DNA of 64,000 nucleotides from Rivularia sp. PCC 7116 (GCF_000316665.1 NC_019678.1:8217001-8281000), one strand, 5' to 3'. Shown: positions 24,426 to 33,892, numbered from the stretch's first letter. Program-made: numbers and translations. Notes: generated from the sequence alone by a model not told the origin.

Positions 24426-26987
24426 CTATTCCGGATAAGAAATAACAGTAATCCGCTTCATAGTATCCAACCAAGCTGGAGTCGAAGCAGAAGTAGTTTC
24501 CTCAGCAGAAGCAATATATCTCAACAACGGTTCGTGTTTCGATTTCAATAATTCCTGTAAACTATCAACTATCTCCTTCAAAGCCATTGAAAAAGAACCT
24601 TTAACTTGTTTCGTCAACTCGCTGACGTATTGAATTAAATGTAATCCCGCACTCGCAGTAATTTCATCCCGCAATCTTAACACTGCAATTTGATGGTTAA
24701 ATGGTCTTGGTGGTACGGAAAATTGTTTGTCGGGACTCCAATCGAATATTTGTCCTTTTTGATGTTGTTCGTCTTTTCTTGCTAAAGGAAATAAACTATC
24801 GGCATTAATAGGTACAGTACTATTAGCTAATCCGCTGTGTTGAATGATTAAGTTTTGCCATTTATTAGTCGGATCGATAGCTCTTAACAGATATCTATAT
24901 AAACGAGTTTCTCTCTTGCCAAATTTCTCCTGAATCCGCACCTCCATTTGCGGTTGGATAATTTCTTTAATTTTATTCCGCTCTAACTGTACTTCTGCCG
25001 ATAATTTGTTAAATAAATCTTTCACCGTTTCCGCAGTTCTTTCGTGAGCGAATGACTGCATTTCGTTAACTGTCTTGACGAAGGAATTATAAAAATCATC
25101 GCTTTGGGTGGGAATTGCGTCTTCTTCTTCGTCTTCTTCAAAAATGCTTTCACTTTTAGTAAACGTAATTGTCCCGTTTTTAGTTCTGTCAAACAATAAA
25201 GTCCACTCGCTCCACTCAAAAAAGATTTTGTTGGTTAACTCATCTTTGACAACATCACTCAAAGTTAACCCAGTACGATTTTTTAACATCGGCTGTTTTT
25301 CTAAATCTTCCTGAAATTGCCGATATGTAGTGACTAAATTCTCAATTTTCTCTCTTAACTCCAAAAAAGCAGGATTCTCCACCACCGGAATATAAGCCGG
25401 AATCTGTTCCAGTACAGCTTTTAAATTATTTTGCTCCTTCATTACAGTTTCCGCAGACCTTTGCGTATCTTCCAAAAGCTGCTTCATTCCATGCTGCCCC
25501 ACATGGTCTTTGAGTAAAGAACGCAACCGACTTATGCCACCATCTTCAGCATAATCACTAAGCTGTTTGTGTAAACTACTTGACTGTGGTAGCATCTCCC
25601 CCAACTTTCGCCATTTTTCCCGTAGCTGAATTTCCTCGGTTTGATTCGGCTTTTCTAAATCCGGTAAAAACTCTGGAGAACAAACTTGTATCAAGGAAGA
25701 ATATTCTGCTTGCTTCGTTAATCCATAAAGCTGCGACAATAAAACAATATTTTTCTTCTCAGTCGTCAAATTACTTGCACTAGCAAGAGTTAAATGCAGA
25801 ATTCTCAACTTTTCTAAAACAGCTTCTTCCGATAATAAAGGTTCATCCAAAACCTCATCCATCGTCAAAATATCGCGACTTGTCAAAGGAAGCTGATTAA
25901 ACCTTCCCATACCAACAATAATCCTATCCCTTAAATCTTGCCCCTTATCCCGTTCCAACATACTGCGAATTTTCGCTGCTGTAACTCCACCCGGATACCT
26001 ACCGTTGAGCAACAGTAAAATTGTTTGTACCTCAGTCAACTCCCTTAACGACAAAAAGGTATCTCTAATACCAGAATCAGCCGCACCCAAACCGGGAAAA
26101 TCTAACAATACAAACTCATTTGTTCCCTGTAAACCCGATAAATCCCATATCTGTTTTGCTACTTCAACCGTGATATCTATCCGTCGAATCAACGAGAAAC
26201 TATTGTGTAAATCCCTGGCTGAAGGCTGCGCGAAAGTTTCCCAACGCTTCGGAGATTGGGGTAAATCGCGAAACTTCAACTCCAAAATATTCATTGGGGG
26301 TTCAGATAATCTCAAACCCTTATTCGCTGTGAAATGGTCAATTTCGTAACTTCTACCGCAGATATCTTTCCCGTAAGCGCTATAGGTGCGAACGAATACC
26401 ACCACTTCCCGCAAAAGCGCCCGTAATTCCAAACTTTGGGTTTGATTCCAAGCTTGCTCGCACCAAGTTAAAATCCCGTTAGTATCGACAAAACTAGTAG
26501 GATACAAACTTTTTAAAGTTGCTAAAGGTGCTGCGGGTACTTCCGCTAACTTTGCTCTACCTTCCACCACCTTGAGCATAAAACCCAAACATTCTTTTAC
26601 TCCTTCATGGGAAAGATACTCAACCCTAAACTTACTAACCCTTGTCGTTTGTAACTGCTGTTGCTGCACCAAATGAATCGCAGTTACATTACCCGTTGAA
26701 GGAGTTTCGCTTACTGGTAAAGCATCCGCAAAACCAATTAAACTACCAATCAACAGAGTTTTACCGCTACTAAATTCTCCCATCACGCCAATTTTGACGG
26801 GAGAAGAAGCCAATTCGACAGTAGAGCGAGCAGACTGTACCAAACGCTGAATGTTTTCATGGATACTTGCCGGTACCCAATCCTCTTGAGGTGGAGGATT
26901 CTCCGAAACCAACTCCAAACTTTGAAGTACCGATTCCGCATACTCCTTATAGCGGCGTAATTTCTCTACTGCTATATCACTTTTCAT
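24426..26987 (-). CDS. Dynamin-like large GTPase (SrfC-like)
   Basis: This 853-residue protein has a P-loop at residues 70-77 (GEFSSGKT) and a G3 motif near 297 (LLDFPGLGAADSG). It also has SETPSTGNVTAIHLV as switch I (residues 93-107). An insertion splits the GTPase domain between residues 150 and 290. After residue 480 the chain is mostly helical with coiled-coil segments, as in the stalk of dynamins. Such proteins bind or reshape membranes. It is the upstream gene of the pair with the SrfB-like ATPase. Enterobacterial SrfC is a similar GTPase-like partner. Role in cyanobacteria unknown. Confidence 0.75.
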   Translation of the reverse strand: MKSDIAVEKLRRYKEYAESVLQSLELVSENPPPQEDWVPASIHENIQRLVQSARSTVELASSPVKIGVMGEFSSGKTLLIGSLIGFADALPVSETPSTGNVTAIHLVQQQQLQTTRVSKFRVEYLSHEGVKECLGFMLKVVEGRAKLAEVPAAPLATLKSLYPTSFVDTNGILTWCEQAWNQTQSLELRALLREVVVFVRTYSAYGKDICGRSYEIDHFTANKGLRLSEPPMNILELKFRDLPQSPKRWETFAQPSARDLHNSFSLIRRIDITVEVAKQIWDLSGLQGTNEFVLLDFPGLGAADSGIRDTFLSLRELTEVQTILLLLNGRYPGGVTAAKIRSMLERDKGQDLRDRIIVGMGRFNQLPLTSRDILTMDEVLDEPLLSEEAVLEKLRILHLTLASASNLTTEKKNIVLLSQLYGLTKQAEYSSLIQVCSPEFLPDLEKPNQTEEIQLREKWRKLGEMLPQSSSLHKQLSDYAEDGGISRLRSLLKDHVGQHGMKQLLEDTQRSAETVMKEQNNLKAVLEQIPAYIPVVENPAFLELREKIENLVTTYRQFQEDLEKQPMLKNRTGLTLSDVVKDELTNKIFFEWSEWTLLFDRTKNGTITFTKSESIFEEDEEEDAIPTQSDDFYNSFVKTVNEMQSFAHERTAETVKDLFNKLSAEVQLERNKIKEIIQPQMEVRIQEKFGKRETRLYRYLLRAIDPTNKWQNLIIQHSGLANSTVPINADSLFPLARKDEQHQKGQIFDWSPDKQFSVPPRPFNHQIAVLRLRDEITASAGLHLIQYVSELTKQVKGSFSMALKEIVDSLQELLKSKHEPLLRYIASAEETTSASTPAWLDTMKRITVISYPE

Positions 26988-27634
26988 ACTTGCTCCCGAT
27001 TCACGCAGAGATTATTTTTCCACTTAAATTTTGGTAGATGACAGCGATACTGAGGTTTAGTTAATTAGTTAACTATAAATTGATAATTTTGAACAATTAC
27101 CATGAATTTCAATGAGAAACCGCATTCATTACAGCTTGTTGACTTTAAAAATTAAATTAACGTTTCAAATAAATTAATACCACTATTTGGTACTCAAATA
27201 TAAGAACAATAAGTTTTTGTTCGATTTTAACAATATATATTTAATTTATTTTTAAGTCAGGATTTATTCATTAATTAATTTAATCATTTTAGCTGCGGTT
27301 TCATCTGGTTCCGTACCTAATAATATATTTTTATACACAGTTATTAATGTAGGCAAATAGAATAATTTTGACATTATAGACTTAGTTAGGATTGACGATA
27401 AGAATAGGTACTAAAGCGCAAATGTTATCACTATTTACACTAAATTAGCTGCCAATTTGGCAAAAATTAATTTACAAAAATCATTTAGTCTAGGTTGGGT
27501 TAGACACACCAAGCAATTTGTGATTAATCACGAATCTGAAAGCGTCGTAACCCAACGTCAATTTGTATATAAAAAGCAAAAAGACGCAGCATTACTACGT
27601 CAATACATTTAAAAATACAAAAAATCAATTAAGA
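26988..27634. other. Intergenic region, AT-rich with inverted TTGGGTT element
   Basis: No gene is supported in these 647 bases. It should contain the promoter of the dynamin/SrfB unit. From 27490 to 27560 GTTGGGTTAGACAC on the left and GTCGTAACCCAACG on the right form a loose inverted repeat of the GGTTGGGTT family found elsewhere in the window. Confidence 0.5.
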
Positions 27635-28339
27635 TTAAGCAGCAGTTTTGTTCTTCTGTTTTCTCTTGATTGCAACTCCCATTCCCCCAGCAACTACAGT
27701 TCCCAAAATAGTAATAGGTTCTGGTGCAGGTTTAGTATTGTATTTAGCGAACATTACTTTCGAGTTCGAGGGGTTAAGAAGGTTAAAAGTTGGTTCAAGC
27801 GATGCCACACTATTCAAACAAAATGGAAGAGTTAAACTTGTCTTGCTAGGGTTGTAAGTACAAGTTAAATTGTTAGACATCCATTCACCCTGACTATTGA
27901 GTTGCCCATAGAAAATTTGTAACTCATCTGCATCGTTAATGTCGTTACGCAAACCCCCACTAATAAAATAATTTTTTGGGGTAAGAAGATTTCCATCTGC
28001 TACCTGATTACTTAAATCACTATTTAACTCAGCTACAACAGCATCTGTAGCCTGTTGAATTGGTGGATTTGCTACATTTGGTCGTACATTGGCAGACAAA
28101 GTTGGTGGTGTCCATACAGGAGCAAAAGGATTCCCAAAAACATCTGCAAAAGTACCGTAGGTAAAATCTACATCATACTTTTGTCCATAAACATTTAAAT
28201 CATTTATCCCGGTAGCTACTCCATTAGAAGAGGTAACTGAGACAGCATTTGCTCTACTTGCTGCGAACATACCCGAAAGCATTAACAATATGAAACTTGT
28301 ACTAGCTGTCAATAAGTTAACTAGTCTCTTATTTAGCAT
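27635..28339 (-). CDS. PEP-CTERM exported protein
   Basis: The likely start is the ATG at 28339 (MLNKRLVN), with an in-frame start 4 codons earlier at 28351. The product of about 234 residues has a signal peptide ending ASRANA, an undefined middle, and a C-terminal sorting tail: APEPITILGTVVAGGMGVAIKRKQK, the PEP motif, a hydrophobic helix and a basic end. Such proteins are processed by an exosortase and often end up in extracellular matrix. The exosortase gene is not in this window. The middle domain is not recognised. Confidence 0.8.
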   Translation of the reverse strand: MLNKRLVNLLTASTSFILLMLSGMFAASRANAVSVTSSNGVATGINDLNVYGQKYDVDFTYGTFADVFGNPFAPVWTPPTLSANVRPNVANPPIQQATDAVVAELNSDLSNQVADGNLLTPKNYFISGGLRNDINDADELQIFYGQLNSQGEWMSNNLTCTYNPSKTSLTLPFCLNSVASLEPTFNLLNPSNSKVMFAKYNTKPAPEPITILGTVVAGGMGVAIKRKQKNKTAA

Positions 28340-28841
28340 TATGTATACCAAAAATTACTGTAATAATCTCAAGATAGTTTTTTGGTAGAAATTCCCCCGC
28401 CCTATTCAGAGCATATATACGCCTAGACTTATTCTCATACGATGGAAATAGGAGTTATATTTATTACGATATAGATACGTCAACTAAATGCAGAGAAAAC
28501 TATATACCTCTATTAGCACTTTATATTAACTTCATAAAATTGTTGCATCGCTTTACGTTAAATTCACATCCAATTTAGTAGGTTGGATTAAATGTGCGGG
28601 GGTTGCTGAATTGAACTATGAATGCATTTCATAATGACGCGATCGCGTTATTTCGCCTAAGCCCTGAATTATTTTGCGATCGCTTTCAAGATGATATTGG
28701 GTTTCTCTGGTTCAACCCAAGCTACGAATAGCAATACATATAACCGGATATCTTCAAGACACCCGGTTTAGAGATTTTGAATTTAAAGATAAATGCACTT
28801 CCTTGCTTGTGTCAGAGTAATTTCACAAGAATAATTAGGCT
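28340..28841. other. Intergenic region with HIP1 sites and dispersed hairpin element
   Basis: No gene is visible. Two GCGATCGC octamers occur near 28638 and 28677. A dispersed element at 28696-28785 (GGGTTTCTCT...TTCAACCCAA, then CCGGATATCTTCAAGACACCCGG) closely matches one at 30259-30366. Confidence 0.6.
28742..28768 (-). terminator. Hairpin after the DUF1194 gene
   Basis: AACCGG and CCGGTT pair around ATATCTTCAAGACAC, about 75 bases after the stop of the minus-strand gene. A sister hairpin is at 30335-30355. There is no long T-run, so termination activity is only suggested. Confidence 0.4.
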
Positions 28842-29678
28842 CTACTTTTGTTTTAAACAGAGAATAGTTTTGTATTTGTATTTAGCAGTAGAAGCAACCC
28901 CAAAAGCACCAAATGCCAGTAAACCCATTATTGAAGCAGGTTCTGGAATAGAAGTTGTTGGAGGAGTCAGAATAATTTCAGCTTTGATTTTCTTGTCGAT
29001 TGCACTACCGAAATCTGCAAATGTACTGGCTTCAACAACAAAACCAGGATTGCCATCACCGTTTACACCTCCTATAACATTGTTTTCATAGAAAGCTTTC
29101 ACCGAAGAACTACCACCAATAACGATACCGTTGATTGCATCAATACTGCTGTTCAAAGCATTATCACGTGCATTAGCTGTATTAAGAGCGCTACCCCTTC
29201 CATCACCAGATACATCTATAACTTGACGCTCTCCATCAAACTTGTTAGTGCTAAATAAAGGTGTTGCGAAGTCAATCGCAGAGCCAGGAGAAGTACTGCC
29301 ACCAAAAGGACGATTAGCTCCATTAATTGCATTCGCAAAATTCTGTGAGGCTTCAACGCTATCAATCAGAGTCCAGCCTACAACTTCCTGTTGAAGAGTA
29401 GAACTAGACCAGTAAATATAATTAACTGCTATTTTTCCCTTTTCACCTTTAGAAATAAAATTATTGAAAAGAGAAGCATTCGAGAAAACGCCTACATAGC
29501 CTTGTTTTTGTAGATTAAATTCGTTGTCATTAATACTCCCCGATACATCTACAAGTAAAGATAATTCTATATCTACAGAAGTTAAACTTGCTGCATTTGC
29601 GCTCGCACAAATAGCTAATGTTCCTAAACCAGTAGATATAGTTAATAATGTGGTTTTGAAAAGATTGGAAAAGTTCAT
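28842..29678 (-). CDS. DUF1194 VWA-like PEP-CTERM protein
   Basis: This 278-residue exported protein has a signal peptide (residues 1-28, ending ANA), a DUF1194/VWA-like domain from about 35 to 235, and a PEP-CTERM tail. The domain shows LSLLVDVSGSINDNEF (metal-site DxSxS), FGGSTSPGSAIDF and VIDVSGDGRGS. The tail is SIPEPASIMGLLAFGAFGVAS followed by basic residues. It is longer at the end than usual (KYKYKTILCLKQK), so the exact stop may have shifted. VWA domains bind metal and partner proteins; this one probably acts on the cell surface. Confidence 0.85.
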   Translation of the reverse strand: MNFSNLFKTTLLTISTGLGTLAICASANAASLTSVDIELSLLVDVSGSINDNEFNLQKQGYVGVFSNASLFNNFISKGEKGKIAVNYIYWSSSTLQQEVVGWTLIDSVEASQNFANAINGANRPFGGSTSPGSAIDFATPLFSTNKFDGERQVIDVSGDGRGSALNTANARDNALNSSIDAINGIVIGGSSSVKAFYENNVIGGVNGDGNPGFVVEASTFADFGSAIDKKIKAEIILTPPTTSIPEPASIMGLLAFGAFGVASTAKYKYKTILCLKQK

Positions 29679-30426
29679 AGGTCATTCAACTATTGTATTT
29701 TGTAACGACTCAAACAAATTTCATGAGCAATTTTTTTGATTTAATAGAATTAGTAAATTCTTTTTAATCAATCTAATAACTGCTATTAGTAATAAACCAG
29801 TTAAACGAAAATTAGAGTTGTATTTCAATCAAGCTAAAAGCTGCTTAAACATTACATGTCTAAGCATAAAAAGGTATAAAAGCTAAAATTATGAAAGTAA
29901 ATTCAAATATAGTTTTTAGCCAAATCAAGTCTTTATTTCTTGGTAAACCCAATCAATACACACATAGATTAGGGGGTAGAGCATTCAAATTAAATCTATG
30001 TTTTTCCCTTACTAATAAGGCTAACTAACAACACTAGTATTTCTGCTAGTTCATTTATTTAAATTACTATATAAGCTTTTCTCTGGCTAGAGTTTATACT
30101 GAAATTCACACAAAAATTACAATGCAATATAGACTCAATAATTTCTGTAATCCTTATTAAACAGCTATTAATCGTTTTTTTAAATTAGAATCATCAACAA
30201 AGAATCATAAAGCACATTTGTTTATTCATACTTATAATTACTGAATACAAAAGAGGAATTTGGGTTTCTCTTCGTTCAACCCAACCTATGAATTAGTGAA
30301 AATATTACACAGATAAAGAGTTATTAGCAAAAACCGGACATCTTCTAGACATCCGGCTCCTAAATTCCAACTCAATTTTATCTACGGAAAACCAATTACC
30401 GATTACCAATTACCCATTACCTAAAA
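29679..30426. other. Intergenic region, AT-rich
   Basis: No gene is supported. The last part (30259-30366) is the dispersed GGGTTTCTCT/CCGGACATC element also found at 28696. Positions 30381-30420 are a run of CCAATTAC/CCGATTAC repeats just after the stop of the ArsC-like gene. Confidence 0.55.
30259..30366. repeat. Dispersed hairpin element, second copy
   Basis: GGGTTTCTCTTCGTTCAACC, about 55 variable bases, and CCGGACATCTTCTAGACATCCGG repeat the order at 28696-28785. The last 23 bases form an almost perfect hairpin. Confidence 0.65.
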
Positions 30427-30873
30427 TCAATGATGATGATGTCCACCATTTTTATGAGCACAACCTTGTAAATCCGTACTCATCAACTTTTGACTGACTT
30501 CCTGTAAAGCCTCATCTTTAGGTGTTAAGCCAATCCAATTTTCGATAACCTGGGTATCGAAACCGATTTCACCGCGATAACCAACTTGAATTAAAGGACG
30601 ACGAATAAGTAACGGTTCCTCTAACATCAAATTTAAAGCAGTTTCGGCATCAATTTGTTCGGGATTAATTTCACCAGATTTGATTCTAGGTGAGGAGCGG
30701 TTAAACCAATCCGCTACGGGACGATTGTTGAAAAACCAGCGCAAACGTTCTTTAGTCCATTTTTCTTCTAAAATATTATGCGCTTCAACTTGATGTCCGG
30801 CTGCTGTTAATAGAGTTTTTTGTTTAGTGTTATTTCTACAGCCAGTTTTTTCGTAAAATATTACCTTTGCCAT
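30427..30873 (-). CDS. ArsC/Spx-fold nitrogenase-associated protein with histidine tail
   Basis: This 148-residue thioredoxin-fold protein resembles the nitrogenase-associated branch of the ArsC/Spx family: VIFYEKTGCRNNTKQKTLL at residues 4-22 has a CxxN in place of the redox CxxC, and RRPLIQVGYRGEIGFD near 91 follows the ArsC pattern. A known family member is found with nif genes, where its role is not established. The end (CAHKNGGHHHH) is a cysteine-histidine tail that could bind metal. It lies near the cox and patB genes, which supports a nitrogen-fixation role. Confidence 0.75.
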   Translation of the reverse strand: MAKVIFYEKTGCRNNTKQKTLLTAAGHQVEAHNILEEKWTKERLRWFFNNRPVADWFNRSSPRIKSGEINPEQIDAETALNLMLEEPLLIRRPLIQVGYRGEIGFDTQVIENWIGLTPKDEALQEVSQKLMSTDLQGCAHKNGGHHHH

Positions 30874-30879
30874 AATAAT

Positions 30880-30970
30880 CTCCTAGTTAGTTGTTAGTTA
30901 TTAGTTGTTAGTAGCTAGTTGTTAGAAACTATCAAATATCAACTATCGACTATCAAATAACAACTATCAT
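30880..30970. repeat. TTAGTTG/ATCAACT heptamer repeats
   Basis: Units of TAGTTAGTTGTTAGTTATTA are followed from about 30928 by ATCAACTATC units. This is the same STRR type as at 2735 and 24299. Confidence 0.65.
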
Positions 30971-30976
30971 TAATAA

Positions 30977-31585
30977 TCAAAAGTTTTTTGCAGTATGATT
31001 TACTGTGTCAAATTCAAAACGTTCTTTTGACCGAGTTTCTCCGTATAAATTAAAAGTTACGGTAGGTTCTTCCATTGCTTCGACGCTATGAATTGCACCG
31101 GGCGCAAAACTAACAATATCCCCAGGATTTAAAATAATTTCTCCTGCGGTTTCAATTTTATTTGGATGTTCTGCGGTAGGATTTCGCTTCCAAATTGTAT
31201 TTTTTTCTTGTCCTTTTAAGACTGCGACAATTCCCCAAATTCCGTGATTATGAATATTGGATTGCGTTCCTTTTGTGAAGGTTACAGTTTGGACTGTAAA
31301 AGGAAAACCCAACTCATCATATAAAAGTTTAACAGATGTTCCGGTGTTAGTATCGGGTTCGGGATGTTGAATTTTTATCCAGTAGGAATTAACCAGCAAT
31401 TTTCTTACTAGTTGCCGAATTTCTGCTAGATAATTGTTCTCATCTAATTGTTTTTTGAGAATATCTTCTAGTTCGGTAAGAAAGCGATAAAGACGATAAT
31501 TCTCAGTAATTAAATCCCATGCTCTCGCAGATTTACAAGCTTGATATTCACCATCTTCGGTTACAAGCCAGTCTTTTCCGTCCAT
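30977..31585 (-). CDS. Cupin protein, cysteine dioxygenase-like
   Basis: This 202-residue protein has a cupin fold in its C-terminal half. The metal site is suggested by HNHGIWGIVAVLKGQE near residue 117 and by FAPGAIHSVEAM near 163. The pattern is that of the bacterial cysteine/3-mercaptopropionate dioxygenase-like cupins, which use Fe(II) and O2 to oxidise a thiol. The N-terminal helical region is of unknown role. The exact substrate is not known. It lies upstream of the ArsC-like gene by 103 bases on the same strand. Confidence 0.7.
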   Translation of the reverse strand: MDGKDWLVTEDGEYQACKSARAWDLITENYRLYRFLTELEDILKKQLDENNYLAEIRQLVRKLLVNSYWIKIQHPEPDTNTGTSVKLLYDELGFPFTVQTVTFTKGTQSNIHNHGIWGIVAVLKGQEKNTIWKRNPTAEHPNKIETAGEIILNPGDIVSFAPGAIHSVEAMEEPTVTFNLYGETRSKERFEFDTVNHTAKNF

Positions 31586-32117
31586 AATACAATTTTAGAT
31601 TTTGCAGAAAGTTGGGGGGAAGATATTATTCCACCAAACTGAGCCGCACATAAAGGTGAACGGGTGTAGATTTTCGAGGCAGTTTGCGGTGAGTTAGTGT
31701 GGTCAGCCAGTCCGTTGCGGAGGTTCCCAAGTCACTGCGTTGCGCGGGTTTCCCGCGTTGTAGCAAGTGACGCTCCGTTATAGGAACTGGCGTGGTTTCC
31801 CCCATGTAAGCCGGAGGCTTTCTCGCAGAGTACAACTAACGAACCCAAAGGGTGTAGATGAACTTCGGGCAAAACTGCCGTTTCCCCTAAACGCATCCTC
31901 GACCATTAACAGGATTTTGGATTAAATCTAAAATCTGGTGCAGGAAAGTTACCAAATTTCCGTTAAATCCAAAATCCAATTAGAAAATTATTTGTCCTTT
32001 TCTGACATTAGGGAGATCCAAAAAATCAAATATCCAGCTTTATCAAATACATTTCGGAGAAACAATTAAGTGATGGGGACTCCGCCTTTGGGACGGAACC
32101 CAAAGCTGGGTGTTTTA
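31586..32117. other. Intergenic region with GC-rich palindrome cluster
   Basis: From 31620 to 31910 the GC content rises well above the neighbouring DNA and short palindromes crowd together. The clearest is GTCACT...AGTGAC at 31731-31771, enclosing CGCGGG/CCCGCG. No coding frame in it looks real. Positions 31980-32117 show nothing clear. Confidence 0.5.
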
Positions 32118-32594
32118 TTACTTGAAAGTGCCTAGTGTTGAAATATCAGCTAATACCCCTGCGGTAAAGACATTTGCTGGGTCTATATTTTTGACTTTAT
32201 CGGATATTTCTTGGGCTTTTTCTGCTTTTCCTTGTGCAGCAAGAATTATTCCTGTGGCAGAATAAGCATTTACATATGTTTGGATAATTTGTTCTGCTTG
32301 ACGCTTAATCAATATTGGCTTTTGGTCTTCCCAAGCATCGGGTAATTTTGCCTCTTGTTTAGCTTTCTCTTGAACTTTCTCTGCTGTTTCTAAAGCCATT
32401 TGATATTTTTGCTTGTAAAAGAAATACCTATAGGCTGCTATGAGAACATCTAGTTCTTTATCAGTTTTACTTAGAGCTTGATTGATGTATTTTTCGCATT
32501 CTGAAGTATTTTCAGAATTGTCCGCTGCTGATTTCAATAACTCCTGAATATCATCGGGTACATCGTACCAAGAAAATTGTTCAAATTCTGGCAT
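32118..32594 (-). CDS. Helical repeat protein, paralogue A
   Basis: This 158-residue protein is mostly helical and begins EFEQFSWYDVPDDIQELLKSAADNSENTSECEKYINQALSKTD, like one or two TPR-type hairpins. It is about half identical to the next upstream gene (32670-33155), so the two arose by tandem duplication. Both sit directly downstream of the oxidase operon on the same strand. In Anabaena PCC 7120 I recall a similar small gene behind the cox2 operon. Function unknown; a role in oxidase or heterocyst physiology is inference. Confidence 0.7.
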   Translation of the reverse strand: MPEFEQFSWYDVPDDIQELLKSAADNSENTSECEKYINQALSKTDKELDVLIAAYRYFFYKQKYQMALETAEKVQEKAKQEAKLPDAWEDQKPILIKRQAEQIIQTYVNAYSATGIILAAQGKAEKAQEISDKVKNIDPANVFTAGVLADISTLGTFK

Positions 32595-32669
32595 AGTTTT
32601 AATTTTGTTTAATGAAGTGAATAAGAGAATCAGAAGATTTTAGATTAAATATGAAATCCAGTGAAGAGA

Positions 32670-33155
32670 TTAGTCATCGTCTTCCTCTGGCGGGCGTGTC
32701 AACACATCAAATAAGATGCCCGCGCCAAAGTCATTCTTGTCGTCTATCTCTTTGACTTTATTACATATCTCTTTGGCTTCTTCTTCCTTTCCTAATATAG
32801 CTAAAATTAACCCTGTGGCGGCATAAGAATTTAAATATAGTCGGATAATTTCTTCTTCTTTTCGTTTAATTAATACTGGTTTTAGTTGTTCCCAATTATC
32901 TGGTAATTTTTCGGTTTCTTTAACTTTATTCTGAACTTTCTCGGCTGTTTCCAGCGCCATTTTATATTTCTGTTTGTAATAAAAATATCTATAAGCTGAG
33001 ATTAAAACATCTATATTATTATCTGTTTTAGCTAAAGCTTGATTAATATATTTTTCTGACTCGGAGGTATTTTCCCAATTATCAGCGGCTAATACTAATA
33101 GTTGCTTGACATCTTCAGGTACCTCGTACCAAGAGAATTGTTCTGTGTTTTGCAT
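32670..33155 (-). CDS. Helical repeat protein, paralogue B
   Basis: The start is set at 33155 (MQNTEQFSWYEVPED) because paralogue A begins at the matching place; a longer frame from 33233 adds 26 low-complexity residues. The product has 161 residues with the same helical hairpins as paralogue A and ends in an acidic tail (PPEEDDD). It lies 75 bases upstream of paralogue A and downstream of ctaE, so the two may be part of the oxidase transcript. Function unknown. Confidence 0.7.
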   Translation of the reverse strand: MQNTEQFSWYEVPEDVKQLLVLAADNWENTSESEKYINQALAKTDNNIDVLISAYRYFYYKQKYKMALETAEKVQNKVKETEKLPDNWEQLKPVLIKRKEEEIIRLYLNSYAATGLILAILGKEEEAKEICNKVKEIDDKNDFGAGILFDVLTRPPEEDDD

Positions 33156-33254
33156 GGTTTTTGTGTGGTAATGAGAAGAGGGGGTAGAAGGGGAGATGGG
33201 AAGAGAGTTAGGAATTATTTGTAGTGGGAGCATCTTGCTCCCTGGTTATTACCA

Positions 33255-33300
33255 ATTCGCAATGCCCCATGCCCCATGCCCTATTCCCAATTCCCAATTC
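33255..33300. repeat. CCCATGC/CCCTATT heptamer repeats
   Basis: Units CAATGCCCCATGCCCCATGC and CTATTCCCAATTCCCAATTC run up to the stop of ctaE. Confidence 0.7.
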
Positions 33301-33301
33301 T

Positions 33302-33892
33302 TTAAAATCTAGTAAGAATATAAAGCAGAGTAAAAAGTACAATCCAGATGATATCTACAAAGTGCCAGTAGATTTCTGCCATCTCGATTCCGGTGTGTTT
33401 GTGCTCGTTGTAGTGTCCGGCCCTACGAGAGCGCCACAGTACACCTAAAATTAATAAGACTCCGATGAATACGTGTAAGCCGTGGAATCCTGTCATTAGG
33501 TAAAAACAGTTAGAGAATAAGTTAGTACTTAGTCCATATCCTAAAGTCAGATATTCATAAACTTGACCGAGTAAGAAAATTATTCCCATGATTGCGGTAA
33601 GTTTGTACCATTTCCGCATTCCTTTGACATCGTTCTTTTTAATTGCGGAATCGCCGAAGTGAATAACGAAACTGCTCGACACTAGAATGATGGTGTTGAT
33701 TGCTGGTAGCAATAACTCTACTTCTGTTCCTTCAGGTGGCCACGTTGCAGTGGTTCCTCGATAGAACAAATAGGTAGCAAAGAATCCGCCAAACATTAAG
33801 GATTCCGAGATTAGGAAAGTTATTAATCCTACAACTCGTAAATCGGCATGTTCTTCGTGATGCGCTGGTGTATTTTCTGTCGCGATCGCCAT
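33302..33892 (-). CDS. ctaE: Cytochrome c oxidase subunit III
   Basis: This 196-residue subunit has five hydrophobic segments, the length of the short bacterial form (about 190-210). Marks are GLITFLISESLMFGGFFATYLFYR near residue 27, LLPAINTIILVSSSFVIHFGD near 65, TGFHGLHVFIGVLLILGV near 133, and YWHFVDIIWIVLFTLLYI near 174. It stabilises the catalytic core of a heme-copper oxidase in the plasma or thylakoid membrane. It is the last cox gene of the ctaC-ctaD-ctaE order, separated from ctaD by a 155-base gap full of hairpins. Confidence 0.95.
   Translation of the reverse strand: MAIATENTPAHHEEHADLRVVGLITFLISESLMFGGFFATYLFYRGTTATWPPEGTEVELLLPAINTIILVSSSFVIHFGDSAIKKNDVKGMRKWYKLTAIMGIIFLLGQVYEYLTLGYGLSTNLFSNCFYLMTGFHGLHVFIGVLLILGVLWRSRRAGHYNEHKHTGIEMAEIYWHFVDIIWIVLFTLLYILTRF

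Noticed and set aside
31626-31835. 69-residue open frame in the GC-rich palindrome island
   Set aside because: It is built from inverted repeats and has no ribosome site or family pattern.
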